64,000 bases of DNA from Bradyrhizobium algeriense (GCF_003062295.1 NZ_PYCN01000003.1:496001-560000); one strand, 5' to 3'; positions 15,354 to 25,519 are shown, numbered from the stretch's first letter. Notes: a model not told the origin generated them from the sequence alone. Program-made: numbers and translations.

Positions 15354-17051
15354 TCACTTCGGCTTGGGTCGGCGCGGATCCGGCCAGAACGACGTGTTAG
15401 CGCGCGCCAGACCACCGCCGATCCCGGCCGCTACGCCATCAGCACGCCAGCACCCCGCGCCTGTCATCGTGCCGTCTGGAGCAAAGGCGATGGCGCACAT
15501 GCCACCGGCGACATGATCGACGGGAACCACATCATGCCCTCGCGCGGCGAGCTCAGCGCGCACGCTTTCCGGAAATCCGCGCTCGACTTCGGCTTCGAGA
15601 CCCCAGCTGAAAACGCGCGGCGCCTCGACGACCTCCTGCACGCTCATGCCGTGGTCGACGATGTTGAGCACCGCCTGCAGCACGCATGACGGGATCCGGT
15701 GTGCACCGGGGAGCCCAAGCGCGAACAAGGGTTTGCCGTCCTTCTTGCCGATCAGCGCCGAGATGCCGCTGGTGATGCGCTTGCCCGGCATCAACGACAG
15801 CGCCAGGCCGGGATGCGGATCGAACAGGAACATGTAGTTGTTGGGAATGATGCCGGTTCCCGGGATCACGAGACGTGAACCGAACAGGCTGTTGATCGTC
15901 TGCGTCGACGTGACGATGTTGCCGTCGCCATCGGCGATCGTGACATGCGTCGTGTTGGCGGATTCGTTCGACAACACTTTCGACGTGTAGGCGCCTGCCC
16001 GCTGCAGATCGATTTCCGCACGGCGCTGTTTCGCATAACCCTTGGAAATCAGCCTTTCGATCGGGACATCGACAAATGCCGGGTCGGCGGTGGCGGCGCG
16101 GCGATCGGCAGCGGCGATCTTCAGCGCCTCGAGTACCAGATGCAGCGTTTGCGGCGTACCGAAGCCGGATGCGCCGATATCGTAGGCTTCCAGTATGTTG
16201 AGAATCTGAATGGTATGCACACCACCCGAACACGGCGGCGGCGGACCGATGATCTCGACGCCGCGATAAGTGCCGCGCACCGGCTCACGCTCAATGGTCC
16301 GGTAGTTGGCCAGATCCTCCAGCCGGATGAACGATCCGGCTTGCTCGAGCTTACCGGCGATGGCGCGACCAAGTTCGCCGCCGTACATGACGCCGGGACC
16401 GGATTGCGCGATCGTGCGCAACGTTGCGGCATAGTCGGATTGAATTAGCCTGCTGCCTGCCCGAAGCGGGGTGCCGCTCGGCAGAAATATCGCTGATATG
16501 GCCGGATCAAGCGCCAGATCCGCCGCGGTTTCCTCGATGCAGGTGGCCAGATAGGGCGTAACCTCAAAGCCTCGCGCGGCGTGGCGAATGGCCGGTTCCA
16601 TCAGCATCGGCAAATCGAGCTTGCCGAAGCGCTCCGCGATCTCGCACCACGCCATCAGATTGCCGGGCACCGCGATGGCCTTGGCGCCGACGCGATTGGC
16701 GCGGCCCTCGGTCTCCATGTAGTCCGGCCATTTATCGGAGACCGGCGTATAGCTGTCCGGTCGCGTCATCGCCGGCGCCGTGGCGAGACCATCGATTACC
16801 AGTTCGCGGCCATCGGCAAGTCTTATCACCGCCGTACCGCCGCCGAAGATGCCGACCATCATCGGTTCGACGACGGTCAGCGTGAACAGCGCGGCGACCG
16901 TGGCGTCAATGGCATTGCCGCCTTGTGCCATGATTTCCAACGCGGTAGCGGAAGCCAGCGGATGATTGGTTACGGCCATGCCGCGCGATGCGGAGACCGG
17001 CGTCTTCTCGCAATCAAACGTGCTGGTGGTTCGATCTCGCCAATGTGCCAT
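15354..17051 (-). CDS. ggt: Gamma-glutamyltransferase family protein
   Basis: A 565-residue Ntn-hydrolase of the GGT family, which cleaves or transfers gamma-glutamyl groups, for example from glutathione. The precursor self-cleaves before a catalytic Thr, here most likely Thr367 in ESANTTHVTIADGDGN. Other family motifs are NAIDATVAALFTLTVVEPMM, PPPCSGG (about 270) and the glycine-rich FGSRLVIPGTGIIPNN. The start at 17049-17051 was chosen for its AAAGGAG site and because it gives the usual length. I see no Sec signal, so the protein may be cytoplasmic. The adjacent peptide importer and peptidase suggest a role in small-peptide scavenging. Confidence 0.9.
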   Translation of the reverse strand: MAHWRDRTTSTFDCEKTPVSASRGMAVTNHPLASATALEIMAQGGNAIDATVAALFTLTVVEPMMVGIFGGGTAVIRLADGRELVIDGLATAPAMTRPDSYTPVSDKWPDYMETEGRANRVGAKAIAVPGNLMAWCEIAERFGKLDLPMLMEPAIRHAARGFEVTPYLATCIEETAADLALDPAISAIFLPSGTPLRAGSRLIQSDYAATLRTIAQSGPGVMYGGELGRAIAGKLEQAGSFIRLEDLANYRTIEREPVRGTYRGVEIIGPPPPCSGGVHTIQILNILEAYDIGASGFGTPQTLHLVLEALKIAAADRRAATADPAFVDVPIERLISKGYAKQRRAEIDLQRAGAYTSKVLSNESANTTHVTIADGDGNIVTSTQTINSLFGSRLVIPGTGIIPNNYMFLFDPHPGLALSLMPGKRITSGISALIGKKDGKPLFALGLPGAHRIPSCVLQAVLNIVDHGMSVQEVVEAPRVFSWGLEAEVERGFPESVRAELAARGHDVVPVDHVAGGMCAIAFAPDGTMTGAGCWRADGVAAGIGGGLARANTSFWPDPRRPKPK

Positions 17052-17154
17052 GAGCTGGTGGGTCTCCTTTGATGGCCTTTGTCGTTCGTTGTGGATCATG
17101 CCGCGAAGCAAGTCGAATTGTGTCGCGTATCACGCGAAGCGGCCTCGCGAAAGG

Positions 17155-17370
17155 CCGCGCAATCGACCGGCGGTTCGATTGGCCCGCGGGGAAGCCTCGA
17201 TCAACCGGAAGAGCGATAACAGTTGCAAACGAGGCATCGTCAGACGCCAGCCACAACACGGCATGGGCGACTTCCTCTGCCTTGCACAACCGTCCCATCG
17301 GGATTGATGCGAGCAAACGCGCTTGATTGGCGGCGGCTTCGGTCGGATCCCCGAACGGCCAGAATCCCAT
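17155..17370 (-). pseudogene. Remnant of a short-chain dehydrogenase C-terminus
   Basis: The leftward frame contains IPMGRLCKAEEVAHAVLWLA, then SDDASFATVIALPVDRGF. This is the recognisable end of an SDR (usually IPMGRxGxPEEVAxAVxFLAS...TGxxLPVDGGF). The Rossmann fold and catalytic YxxxK are absent and the glycine positions are altered, so this is a decayed fragment. It lies between ggt and the AraC regulator gene. Confidence 0.7.
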
Positions 17371-17379
17371 CTGACCCGC

Positions 17380-18255
17380 CTACCGCAACACGATCTCCTG
17401 GTCGGCCCAACGTAGATAGCGGCGCGGCGCAGCGCCGAGTTCGCGCCTGAACATCGCCGTAAAGGCGCTTGGGCTGTCATAGCCGACATCAAGTGCGACA
17501 TTGGTTACGGATTCGCCGGCGCCGAGGCGCGCGAGCGCTTCCAGCAAGCGGACGCGCTGGCGCCAGGCCGAAAAGCTCTGCCCGGTCTCACGACGGAACA
17601 GGCGCGTCAAAGTGCGCCGGCTCATGCCGCTGCGATCAGCCCAATCGTCGAGGGTAAGGTCGGAGCTGGTATCGGCGAGGACCGCTTCGCAGATTCGGGC
17701 GAGCCGTGGGTCCAGCGGAATCGGCACGTGCAGCGATACTTCGGGCATGCGGCCGATCTCGCCGAGCAGGAGATCGACCAGCTGCCCGTCGCGCCCGTCC
17801 TCGTCGTAGTGCACCGGCATCCGGACGGCTTCATCCATGAGCGCCTCGAGCAGCATCGAGGCGCGGATCACGCGGCAGGTCGCAGGATAGCGCGGCACGT
17901 GATCCGGCTCGATATAGATGGTTTGGGCCTCGACATCGCCCCAGGCGCGCGATTGATGCACGATTCCGGCGGGAATCCAGAGGCCATGCCCCGGCGGGAT
18001 GACGAAATTACCGCGATCCGTCATCATCGAGGTGACGCCGACGGTCTGGAGGATGAACTGCCCCCGCCGGTGCGCGTGCCGTGTGCTCATGCTCTCGGAA
18101 GGGTAGGTCGCTGCCATGGCGACGACCGGTCGCTTCTGCGTCTGCAAGTGACCAGCATAATTCGCCGCGGCTATCGGTCCGCATCGCTTATGACACGGGC
18201 GCTCGAGACCATCGCCCTCGGTCGGTGCCGTGCCGACTCTTACATTTATGTTCAT
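17380..18255 (-). CDS. AraC-family transcriptional regulator with cupin domain
   Basis: About 291 residues from the ATG at 18253-18255; the true start is uncertain and an ATG at 18115-18117 would give 245. The N-terminal half is a cupin-type sensor domain (STRHAHRRGQFILQTVGV, then VIPPGHGLWIPAGIVHQSRA). The C-terminal half holds two helix-turn-helix motifs (LTLDDWADRSGMSRRTLTRL and VTNVALDVGYDSPSAFTAMF, the latter the AraC signature). It is divergent from the ABC importer operon, its likely target. Confidence 0.88.
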   Translation of the reverse strand: MNINVRVGTAPTEGDGLERPCHKRCGPIAAANYAGHLQTQKRPVVAMAATYPSESMSTRHAHRRGQFILQTVGVTSMMTDRGNFVIPPGHGLWIPAGIVHQSRAWGDVEAQTIYIEPDHVPRYPATCRVIRASMLLEALMDEAVRMPVHYDEDGRDGQLVDLLLGEIGRMPEVSLHVPIPLDPRLARICEAVLADTSSDLTLDDWADRSGMSRRTLTRLFRRETGQSFSAWRQRVRLLEALARLGAGESVTNVALDVGYDSPSAFTAMFRRELGAAPRRYLRWADQEIVLR

Positions 18256-18408
18256 CTGGACTCGTGATGTGAGGTGCCTGATTTCCTCACAGCCCCATGC
18301 ATCTTCCGGGCCAGATGGCCCGATCGCGATGATTGCTGTCCCCTTCCGTGTAGCACGGAACATGGGGCTCCGTCACGATGGGCAAATCCAGAACCAAGGG
18401 GTAGGCCC
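18256..18408. promoter_or_regulatory. Divergent promoter region between araC-type gene and ABC importer operon
   Basis: About 150 bp between divergent start codons. It must contain the importer operon promoter and probably the regulator's operator. No clear repeat was found by eye. Confidence 0.4.
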
Positions 18409-19986
18409 ATGAACAGGCGCGAATTCACTGCTGCAATGCTGGCCGCCAGCGCGGCCATCCCGCTCGGCATCACCAGAGCAGCCGGTCAGGCGAAGGGCGG
18501 CACGCTCAACACGATCATCCAGCCCGAGCCGCCGATCCTCGTGACGGCGTTCAACCAGCAGCAGCCGACCCTCACGCTCGGCGGCAAGATCTACGAAAGC
18601 CTCCTGAAATACGGCGCCGATTTGAAGCCGATGCCGGGCATGGCGCAATCGTGGGAGGTCTCGCCGGACGGCCTCACCTACACGTTCAAGCTGTTCCCGG
18701 GCATCACCTTCCACGACGGCAAGCCGATGACGTCCGAGGACGTCGTCTTCAGCTGCATGAAGGTGCTGACGGAGACCCATCCGCGCGCACGCCAGAACTT
18801 CGCCCGCGTCGCGTCCGCCGAGGCGCCCGATCCGCTGACCGTCGTCTTCAAGCTGAAGCAGCCGTTTGCGCCCTTCCTTGGCTGCTTCGACTGCACCTCC
18901 GCCCCGATCGTGCCCAAGCACATCTATGAGGGCACCGACTTCCGCAAGAACCCGATGAACGACAAGGCGATCGGCACCGGTCCCTTCAAGCTGAAGGAAT
19001 GGGTGCGCGGCTCGCATGTCCATCTCGTGCGGCACGACGGCTACTACCGCAAGGATGAGCCGCATCTCGACGAGATCATCTACCGCATCATCCCGGACAG
19101 CGCCTCGCGGGCGCTGGCACTGGAGAACGGCACGGTGCAGCTTGTGCAATGGTCCGACGTCGAGTTCTTCGACGTGCAGCGCTTCAAGTCGCAAAAGAAC
19201 CTCGAATACACCACCAAGGGCTACGAGTATTTCGCGCCGCATCAGTGGCTCGAGATGAACAATCGCGTCGCGCCGATGAACGACAAGCGGTTTCGGCAAG
19301 CGATAATGCATCTGATCGATCGCGACGCGCTCAACAAGCGCGTCTATTTCGGCAACGCCAAGATCGCGACCGGCCCGATTTCGTCAAAAACCCGCTTCTA
19401 TGACAGCAAGGTTAAGCGCTACGAGTTCTCGGTCGAAAAGGCCACGGCGCTGCTCGACGAAATGGGCCTGAAGCCCGGCGCCAACGGCAAGCGGGCCGAG
19501 ATCAAATACATCGTGCCGCCTTATGGCGAGGTCTATCAGCGCGCCGGCGAGTTCTTCCGCCAGAGTTTCTCCAAGGCCGGCATCGATCTCGTTCTTGTCG
19601 GCACCGACATGGCGGGTTGGGCCGAGAAGGTCGGCAACTGGGACTACGAGATGACCCAGAACCTGCTCTATCAGCTCGGCGATCCCGCACTCGGCGTCGC
19701 CCGCACCTACATCTCGTCGAACATCAAGAAGGGCATCCTGTTTTCGAACACCCAGGGCTATTCGAACCCCGAGGTGGACAAATTGTTCGAGGAAGCGGCC
19801 GTCGCGCTCGACGAGGCCAAGCGGCAGGAACTCTATTCCAAGGTCCAGCAGATCCTCGTCGAGGAAGTTCCCGTCGCCTGGACGCTGGAGCTCGAGTACC
19901 CCATCATATACGACAAGGCGTTCAAGAACGTCGTGACGACGGGGATCGGGTCTCACGAGACCTTCGGCGCGGTTTACAAATCGTGA
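18409..19986 (+). CDS. ABC transporter substrate-binding protein, family 5 (dipeptide/oligopeptide type)
   Basis: A 525-residue periplasmic binding protein. The start has an AAGGGG site and leads into a Tat-like signal (NRREFTAAMLAASAAIPLG). Family 5 motifs are LTYTFKLFPGITFHDGKPMT (about 85), AIGTGPFKLKEW and RFRQAIMHLIDRDALNKRVY. Ligands for this family include di- and oligopeptides, nickel and opines; the particular ligand cannot be read from sequence. The stop overlaps the GTG of the first permease, so the operon is tightly coupled. Confidence 0.93.
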   Translation: MNRREFTAAMLAASAAIPLGITRAAGQAKGGTLNTIIQPEPPILVTAFNQQQPTLTLGGKIYESLLKYGADLKPMPGMAQSWEVSPDGLTYTFKLFPGITFHDGKPMTSEDVVFSCMKVLTETHPRARQNFARVASAEAPDPLTVVFKLKQPFAPFLGCFDCTSAPIVPKHIYEGTDFRKNPMNDKAIGTGPFKLKEWVRGSHVHLVRHDGYYRKDEPHLDEIIYRIIPDSASRALALENGTVQLVQWSDVEFFDVQRFKSQKNLEYTTKGYEYFAPHQWLEMNNRVAPMNDKRFRQAIMHLIDRDALNKRVYFGNAKIATGPISSKTRFYDSKVKRYEFSVEKATALLDEMGLKPGANGKRAEIKYIVPPYGEVYQRAGEFFRQSFSKAGIDLVLVGTDMAGWAEKVGNWDYEMTQNLLYQLGDPALGVARTYISSNIKKGILFSNTQGYSNPEVDKLFEEAAVALDEAKRQELYSKVQQILVEEVPVAWTLELEYPIIYDKAFKNVVTTGIGSHETFGAVYKS

Positions 19987-20984
19987 CCGGCACCGGGAGC
20001 GCCGCAAGGATCGGGCTCTTGGTGATCACCTGGGCGATGCGGCTCGTGGCCGTGATCCTGGTGATCGCGACCTTCAACTTCGTGCTCGTCCGCGCGGCGC
20101 CAGGCGATCCGGCCATGGTCATGGCAGGGCAATCGGGTGCGGCCGATCCCAAGATCCTCGACGATCTGCGCAGGGAATACGGGTTAGACAAGCCGTACCT
20201 GGTGCAGCTCGGCACGCATCTCGGGCGCGTGCTCACCTTGGATCTCGGCTATTCCTATCGCCAGCGCCGGCCGGTCCTCGACCTCATCCTCGAGCGCCTG
20301 CCGGCGACACTGCTGCTCACGCTCACGGCATTCTGTCTCGCGCTCCTGATCGGCACGACGCTCGGAGCACTCGCGGGTCTGGCGGCCGGAAGCATCGTCG
20401 ACACGCTATTCACGGTGCTCTCGCTGCTGCTTTACGCCACGCCGGTGTTCTGGCTCGGGCTGATGCTCGTCCTCGTCTTCTCGGTGACGCTCGGCTGGCT
20501 ACCGCCTTTCGGCTACGAGACGATCAACGCAAAGATGACGGCGATCGAACGCGTCCTCGACATCATGAAGCACATGATCATGCCGGTCACATCGCTCGCC
20601 GCGATCTATCTCGCGATCTACGCCCGCCTGATGCGCTCCTCGATCATCGAGGTCTCGCACCAGGATTTCATCAAGACCGCGCGCGCCAAGGGCCTCGCCG
20701 GCCCACGCATCGTCGTCGGCCACATGCTGCGCAACGCGCTGGTGCCGGTCGTGACCGTCGCCGGCATGCAGGCCGGTGCGCTCGTCGGCGGTGCGGTCGT
20801 GATCGAGACGGTGTTCGCCTGGCCCGGCCTCGGCCGGCTCACCTTCGAGGCCGTGCTCCAGCGCGACTATCCAGTGCTTCTCGGCATCTTCCTGATCCTG
20901 TCCATCATCGTGATTGCTCTCAACCTCGTGACCGATTTGATCTACAGCCTGATCGATCCGCGCATGACGACGGGAGCAGCCTGA
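19983..20984 (+). CDS. ABC transporter permease (DppB/OppB type)
   Basis: 333 residues from a GTG that overlaps the upstream stop by 4 nt. Six membrane segments are visible. The cytoplasmic EAA-type loop is HQDFIKTARAKGLAGPRIVV, and the family motif APGDPA occurs near the N-terminus. It forms the channel together with the next permease. The stop overlaps the following ATG by 1 nt. Confidence 0.93.
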   Translation: MTGTGSAARIGLLVITWAMRLVAVILVIATFNFVLVRAAPGDPAMVMAGQSGAADPKILDDLRREYGLDKPYLVQLGTHLGRVLTLDLGYSYRQRRPVLDLILERLPATLLLTLTAFCLALLIGTTLGALAGLAAGSIVDTLFTVLSLLLYATPVFWLGLMLVLVFSVTLGWLPPFGYETINAKMTAIERVLDIMKHMIMPVTSLAAIYLAIYARLMRSSIIEVSHQDFIKTARAKGLAGPRIVVGHMLRNALVPVVTVAGMQAGALVGGAVVIETVFAWPGLGRLTFEAVLQRDYPVLLGIFLILSIIVIALNLVTDLIYSLIDPRMTTGAA

Positions 20985-21817
20985 TGGACGCGGTCCGGGC
21001 TTTTCTGCGGCACCCGAGCGGAGTGGCGGGGCTAGTGCTGCTCATCATCGTACTCGTCGTCGCGATCACGGCGCCAATTATCTTCCCGGTCTCGCCGTGG
21101 GAGATGATCGGCGCGCCCTTCACGGCCCCCGGCGAGGACGGGATGTGGCTCGGCGGCGATACGCTCGGGCGCGATGTAGCAGCGGGCGTAGCGCACGGCG
21201 CCCGGGTCTCGCTGCTGATCGGCATCGCATCCGCCCTTGCCGCCATGACGATCGGCGTCGTGATCGGCGCCATTTCAGGCTATTTCGGCGGCAAGGTCGA
21301 TCTCGTGCTGATGCGGGTGACGGAGCTGTTCCAGACGGTCCCGGCCTTCATCCTGGCGATCCTGCTGGTTGCGACCTTCAGCCCGTCGCTGCTCACCATC
21401 ATTATCACGATCGGCGCGGTGAGCTGGCCGCCGCTCGCGCGGCTGACACGCGCCGAATTCCTGCGGCTGCGCGGGCGCGAGTTCGTCGAAGCCGCGCTGT
21501 GCCAGGGCGAGAGCACGACCCGCATCGTGCTCGGTCACATCCTGCCGAACGCGATCTCGCCGATCCTCGTCGTCGTTTCGCTGACGGTCGCGACCGCGAT
21601 CCTGCTGGAGAGTGCGCTCTCCTTCATGGGACTCGGCGATCCGAACCTGATGTCCTGGGGCTTCATGATCGGCGCCGGGCGCACCGTCATCCGGCAGGCC
21701 TGGTGGATGAGCGTGTTTCCGGGCCTTGCGATCCTGATCACGGTGCTTGCCATCAACCTCTTCGGCGAGGGGCTATCGGACGTCCTCAATCCGCGTGTAT
21801 CGAGGCGCCGGGCATGA
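20984..21817 (+). CDS. ABC transporter permease (DppC/OppC type)
   Basis: 277 residues with the DppC-type layout: an N-terminal helix (about 15-35), the periplasmic LGGDTLGRDVAAGVAHGARV motif, five more helices and the EAA loop REFVEAALCQGESTTRIVLG. It partners the preceding permease and overlaps the ATPase start by 4 nt. Confidence 0.93.
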   Translation: MDAVRAFLRHPSGVAGLVLLIIVLVVAITAPIIFPVSPWEMIGAPFTAPGEDGMWLGGDTLGRDVAAGVAHGARVSLLIGIASALAAMTIGVVIGAISGYFGGKVDLVLMRVTELFQTVPAFILAILLVATFSPSLLTIIITIGAVSWPPLARLTRAEFLRLRGREFVEAALCQGESTTRIVLGHILPNAISPILVVVSLTVATAILLESALSFMGLGDPNLMSWGFMIGAGRTVIRQAWWMSVFPGLAILITVLAINLFGEGLSDVLNPRVSRRRA

Positions 21818-23484
21818 CGAGCGCAGGCGTGCAGGACCGGGCATCCGTGCTCTCGGTCGAAAACCTCTCGATCGCGTTGCCCGAAGGCGGCGACCGGCCG
21901 TTCGCAGTCGAGGACGTGTCGTTTGCGATCGGTCGCAACGAAGTGGTGTGTCTCGTCGGCGAATCCGGTTCCGGCAAATCGATGATCGCGCATGCGATCC
22001 TCTCGCTGCTGCCGAAAGGCGTCGACATCGTGTCGGGCGCTGTGAAGGTCGTCGGGCAGGATACGGCGGCACTCGACAGGCGCGCCCTGCGCCGTCTGCG
22101 CGGTGGTCAAGCCGCCATGATCTTCCAGGAGCCACTATCCTCGCTGAATCCGCTAAAGCGCGTCGGCGAGCAGGTCGAGGAGACGATCCTCACGCACCAG
22201 CGCCCCGTACCGTCCGCAGACGACATCAAGGCGAAGGTGCAAGTACTCCTGACCCAGGTCGGCCTGCCAAACCCGTCCCTTCTTGCCAACAGCTATCCGT
22301 TCGAACTCTCCGGGGGTCAACGCCAGCGCGTCATGATCGCGATGGCCACGGCGAACCAGCCTGCACTCCTGATCGCGGACGAGCCGACGACCGCGCTCGA
22401 TGTCACCACCCAGCGCCAGATCCTCCGCCTGATCGACGATCTCAGGCGCGAGCGCGGCATGGGCGTGTTGCTCATCACCCACGATTTCGGCGTCGTGGCC
22501 GACGTCGCCGATCGCGTCGTCGTGTTGCGCCACGGCAAGGTGGTCGAGCACGGCACAGTCGAGGAAGTGTTGCGCAACCCGCGCGAGCCCTACACGCGCG
22601 AGCTGATCGACGCGGTTCCGAAGGCGCGCGTGAAGCACCGCGAGAGCGCAGCGCGCGCCGCACCGCTGCTCGACGTCGTGGATCTGCGCAAGACTTTCCG
22701 CGTCAAGCGCGGCTGGTTGCAGCCGCCCCGGGAGGTGCTCGCGGCCGACGGCATCTCGCTCACACTGCATGAAGGCGAGACGCTGGCGGTAGTTGGCGAG
22801 TCCGGCTCCGGCAAGTCGACCCTCGGCCGCATGATCATGCGGCTGACGGAGCCCGATTCCGGCGCTATCCGGCTCGGCGACCAGGACCTGCGGCGACTCC
22901 GCGGCGAGGCTCTGCGCCAGGCGCGCCGGGGACTCCAGATCATATTCCAGGACCCCTTCTCCAGCCTCGACCCGCGCCAGAAGGTGGGCGACGCCGTGGC
23001 GCGCGGCCCGATGGCCTATGGCACCACCCGCGCCGAGGCGATGGCGCAGGCAAAGCAACTGCTCGCGCGCGTCGGGCTGACAGCCTCGGCGGCCGATCGC
23101 TACCCGCACGAGTTCTCCGGCGGCCAGCGCCAACGCATCTGTATTGCGCGCGCACTCGCGCTGCGGCCGAAGGTCCTGATCGCGGACGAAGCCGTGTCGG
23201 CGCTCGACGTTTCGGTCCAGGCTCAGGTCCTTGCGCTGCTCGCCGAGCTGCGGCGCGAGATGCGCCTTGCGATGATCTTCATCACGCATGACCTGCGTAT
23301 CGCGGCCGAGATCGCCGATCGCGTCATCGTTCTGCAGCACGGCCGCATTGTCGAGGAAGGACCGACCGCAGCCGTGTTCACCAATCCGCGCGAGGCCTAT
23401 ACGCGCGACCTGCTTGACGCGATCCCGGGCCGCCGTTTCTTCGAGCAGCCGAGCTTCGCGCGGCAACGCGAGGTGCTCGCATGA
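21814..23484 (+). CDS. ABC transporter ATPase with two fused nucleotide-binding domains (DppD-DppF type)
   Basis: 556 residues carrying two complete ATPase domains in tandem, as in GsiA/YejF-type importers. Domain 1 (about 1-265): Walker A GESGSGKS, signature LSGGQRQR, Walker B LLIADEP. Domain 2 (about 285-540): Walker [10 protein letters not shown], signature FSGGQRQR, Walker B VLIADEA followed by VSALDVSVQ. The second domain has Ala-Val after DE instead of Pro-Thr/Ser, a frequent variant. Each domain ends with the oligopeptide-type PREPYTREL / PREAYTRDL motif. Confidence 0.93.
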   Translation: MTSAGVQDRASVLSVENLSIALPEGGDRPFAVEDVSFAIGRNEVVCLVGESGSGKSMIAHAILSLLPKGVDIVSGAVKVVGQDTAALDRRALRRLRGGQAAMIFQEPLSSLNPLKRVGEQVEETILTHQRPVPSADDIKAKVQVLLTQVGLPNPSLLANSYPFELSGGQRQRVMIAMATANQPALLIADEPTTALDVTTQRQILRLIDDLRRERGMGVLLITHDFGVVADVADRVVVLRHGKVVEHGTVEEVLRNPREPYTRELIDAVPKARVKHRESAARAAPLLDVVDLRKTFRVKRGWLQPPREVLAADGISLTLHEGETLAVVGESGSGKSTLGRMIMRLTEPDSGAIRLGDQDLRRLRGEALRQARRGLQIIFQDPFSSLDPRQKVGDAVARGPMAYGTTRAEAMAQAKQLLARVGLTASAADRYPHEFSGGQRQRICIARALALRPKVLIADEAVSALDVSVQAQVLALLAELRREMRLAMIFITHDLRIAAEIADRVIVLQHGRIVEEGPTAAVFTNPREAYTRDLLDAIPGRRFFEQPSFARQREVLA

Positions 23485-23557
23485 CGCGGACGCTCAGCTT
23501 GATCTCGAGACGCGCCGCCGACCATTTCTCCGCTATGGAACCCTGAAGGACCGATCC

Positions 23558-24859
23558 GTGTCTCAAAGCAACATCATCCCCCTTCCCGCCGGCGCCCGCG
23601 AGCGCATCGAAGCGGCGGTCGAAGCCGCCTTCGAGACACAGATCGCGACGACGATTGCCTTCTCGGCGATTCCGAGCACCCGCGGCCAGGAAGGACCGTG
23701 CCAGGATATGTTCGCACGCCTGCTGCGCGAGCGCGGCTACGAGGTCGACGACTGGATCATCAATCAGGACGACCTGAAGGCCCTGCCCGGCTATGGACCG
23801 GTCGAGACCGATTTCTCGCGCGCCCGCACGGTCGTCGGCACCTATCGGCCGGCGCAGGAAACCGGGCGCTCGCTGATCCTTCAGGGCCATTGCGACGTCG
23901 TGCCAACCGGCCCGCTCGACATGTGGCAGCGGCCACCGTTCCGGCCTGTCGTCGAGGACGGCTGGCTCTACGGCCGCGGCGCCGGCGATATGAAGTCCGG
24001 CACCATCGCGGCGCTCTACGCCCTCGATGCGCTGAAGGCGGCCGGGCTGGCGTTGAAAGGCCGCATCCATCTGCAGTCGGTGATCGAGGAGGAAAGCACC
24101 GGACTCGGTGCCCTCTCGACGCTCCAGCGCGGCTATCGCGCCGATGCCTGCCTGATCCCCGAACCCACCGACGGAAAGCTGATGCGTGCCCAGGTCGGCG
24201 TGATCTGGTTCCGCCTGAAGGTTCGGGGACTGCCGGTCCACGTCTCGCGCGCCGGCACGGGCTCGAATGCCATCAAGGCCGCCTATCACCTGATCCTGGG
24301 CCTTGAGGAGCTGGAGGCCGAATGGAACGAGCGCGCGAAGACCCATCGCTTCTTTGGAAAGGTCAAGCACCCGCTCAATTTCAACCCCGGCATCATCAAA
24401 GGCGGAGACTGGGCCTCAAGCGTCCCGGCCTGGTGCGACGTCGATTGTCGCATCGGCATCCTGCCCGGCTGGACGATTGCCGATTGCCAAGCCGAGATCG
24501 TCGCCTGCGTCGAGAAGGCCGCCAAGACCCATCCGTTCCTCGCCGAGAACGCGCCCGAGGTCGTATGGTCCGGCTTTCTATCACCCGGCTACGAGGTGAC
24601 CGGCGCGCAGGAGAGCGAAGCGGTGCTTGCTGCGGCGTATGAGGCCGTGTTCGGTGGTCCGCTTGAGGACGCCAGCTTCACCGGCCTCACCGACACGCGC
24701 TTCTACGGGCTCGATTACGGCGTTCCCGCATTCTGCTTCGGCGCCAGAATGGAAAATGCGCACGGCTTCGACGAGCGGGTGGAAATCGACTCGCTGAAGA
24801 AAACCACCAAGACGCTGGCCCTGTTCGTTGCCGGCTGGTGCGGCGTCGAGGTGACGTGA
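23558..24859 (+). CDS. M20-family metallopeptidase/deacylase (ArgE/DapE type)
   Basis: 433 residues from a GTG at 23558 with a GAAGGA site 7 nt upstream. Di-zinc catalytic motifs are LILQGHCDVVPTG (first His and catalytic Asp), GRGAGDMKSG (bridging Asp) and VIEEESTG (catalytic Glu pair). A dimerisation domain with GLPVHVSRAGTGSNAIKAAY and a final zinc His near NAHGFDERVEI follow. It hydrolyses an amide or peptide bond, and its place behind the importer suggests it processes the imported substrate. The exact substrate is unknown. Confidence 0.9.
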   Translation: MSQSNIIPLPAGARERIEAAVEAAFETQIATTIAFSAIPSTRGQEGPCQDMFARLLRERGYEVDDWIINQDDLKALPGYGPVETDFSRARTVVGTYRPAQETGRSLILQGHCDVVPTGPLDMWQRPPFRPVVEDGWLYGRGAGDMKSGTIAALYALDALKAAGLALKGRIHLQSVIEEESTGLGALSTLQRGYRADACLIPEPTDGKLMRAQVGVIWFRLKVRGLPVHVSRAGTGSNAIKAAYHLILGLEELEAEWNERAKTHRFFGKVKHPLNFNPGIIKGGDWASSVPAWCDVDCRIGILPGWTIADCQAEIVACVEKAAKTHPFLAENAPEVVWSGFLSPGYEVTGAQESEAVLAAAYEAVFGGPLEDASFTGLTDTRFYGLDYGVPAFCFGARMENAHGFDERVEIDSLKKTTKTLALFVAGWCGVEVT

Positions 24860-24883
24860 GCACACAACAAACAGGAGGAGACG

Positions 24884-25519
24884 ATGGAGAGCAACGGCGC
24901 CGGCGGCAAGCCCCTGGTCAGGACGCAAGATGACCTGCGTGCGCATTTTGGACCGCAGGCCCCGCTCGTCGAGAAGAAGATCCTGCACCATCTCGACAAG
25001 TTCTGCCGCGACTTCATCGCGCTCTCCCCCTTCCTCGTCCTCGCATCGAGCGATGGGAAGGGCAATGCCGATGCAAGCCCGCGCGGTGACGGGCCGGGCT
25101 TTGTCGCGGTGCTCGACGACAAGTCGCTGTTGATCCCGGACCGGCGCGGTAACAACCGGGTCGATACGTTCGGCAACATCCTGGCCTCGCCCGGTGTTGG
25201 ACTGATCTTCCTGGTGCCGGGCATCAATGAGACGCTGCGCGTCAACGGAAGAGCGGAGATCACGCAGGATACGGCGCTGCTGACGCCGTTAGTTGTACAG
25301 AACGTCGCGCCGACGATCGGCCTCAAGGTGCATGTCGATGAGTGCTATTTCCATTGCGGCAAGGCGCTGATGCGCTCGAAGCTGTGGGATCCCAAGGTGC
25401 AAGTTGAGCGCCACAGCTTCCCGACCCTCGGCCGCATCATCTCCGAGCAGACGGCGGCCGTGTCAGTAGACGTGGCTGAGAAGACCATGGAGGAGGCGTA
25501 CCGATCGAGGCTTTACTAG
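24884..25519 (+). CDS. Pyridoxamine 5'-phosphate oxidase-like FMN-binding protein (MSMEG_1061-like)
   Basis: 211 residues with a split-barrel PPOX fold. Recognisable stretches are FIALSPFLVLASSDGKGNAD, SPRGDGPGFVAVLDDKSLLI and NRVDTFGNILASPGVGLIFL. They resemble the subfamily often annotated as MSMEG_1061-type. It probably binds a flavin and reduces a small molecule. An AGGAGGAG site precedes the ATG. It starts 24 bp after the peptidase gene, so it is probably the last gene of the importer operon. Confidence 0.85.
   Translation: MESNGAGGKPLVRTQDDLRAHFGPQAPLVEKKILHHLDKFCRDFIALSPFLVLASSDGKGNADASPRGDGPGFVAVLDDKSLLIPDRRGNNRVDTFGNILASPGVGLIFLVPGINETLRVNGRAEITQDTALLTPLVVQNVAPTIGLKVHVDECYFHCGKALMRSKLWDPKVQVERHSFPTLGRIISEQTAAVSVDVAEKTMEEAYRSRLY

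Noticed and set aside
22153-23466. A 437-codon leftward frame antisense to the double ATPase
   Set aside because: Shadow of a strongly coding gene; Arg/His/Ala-rich composition and no motifs.
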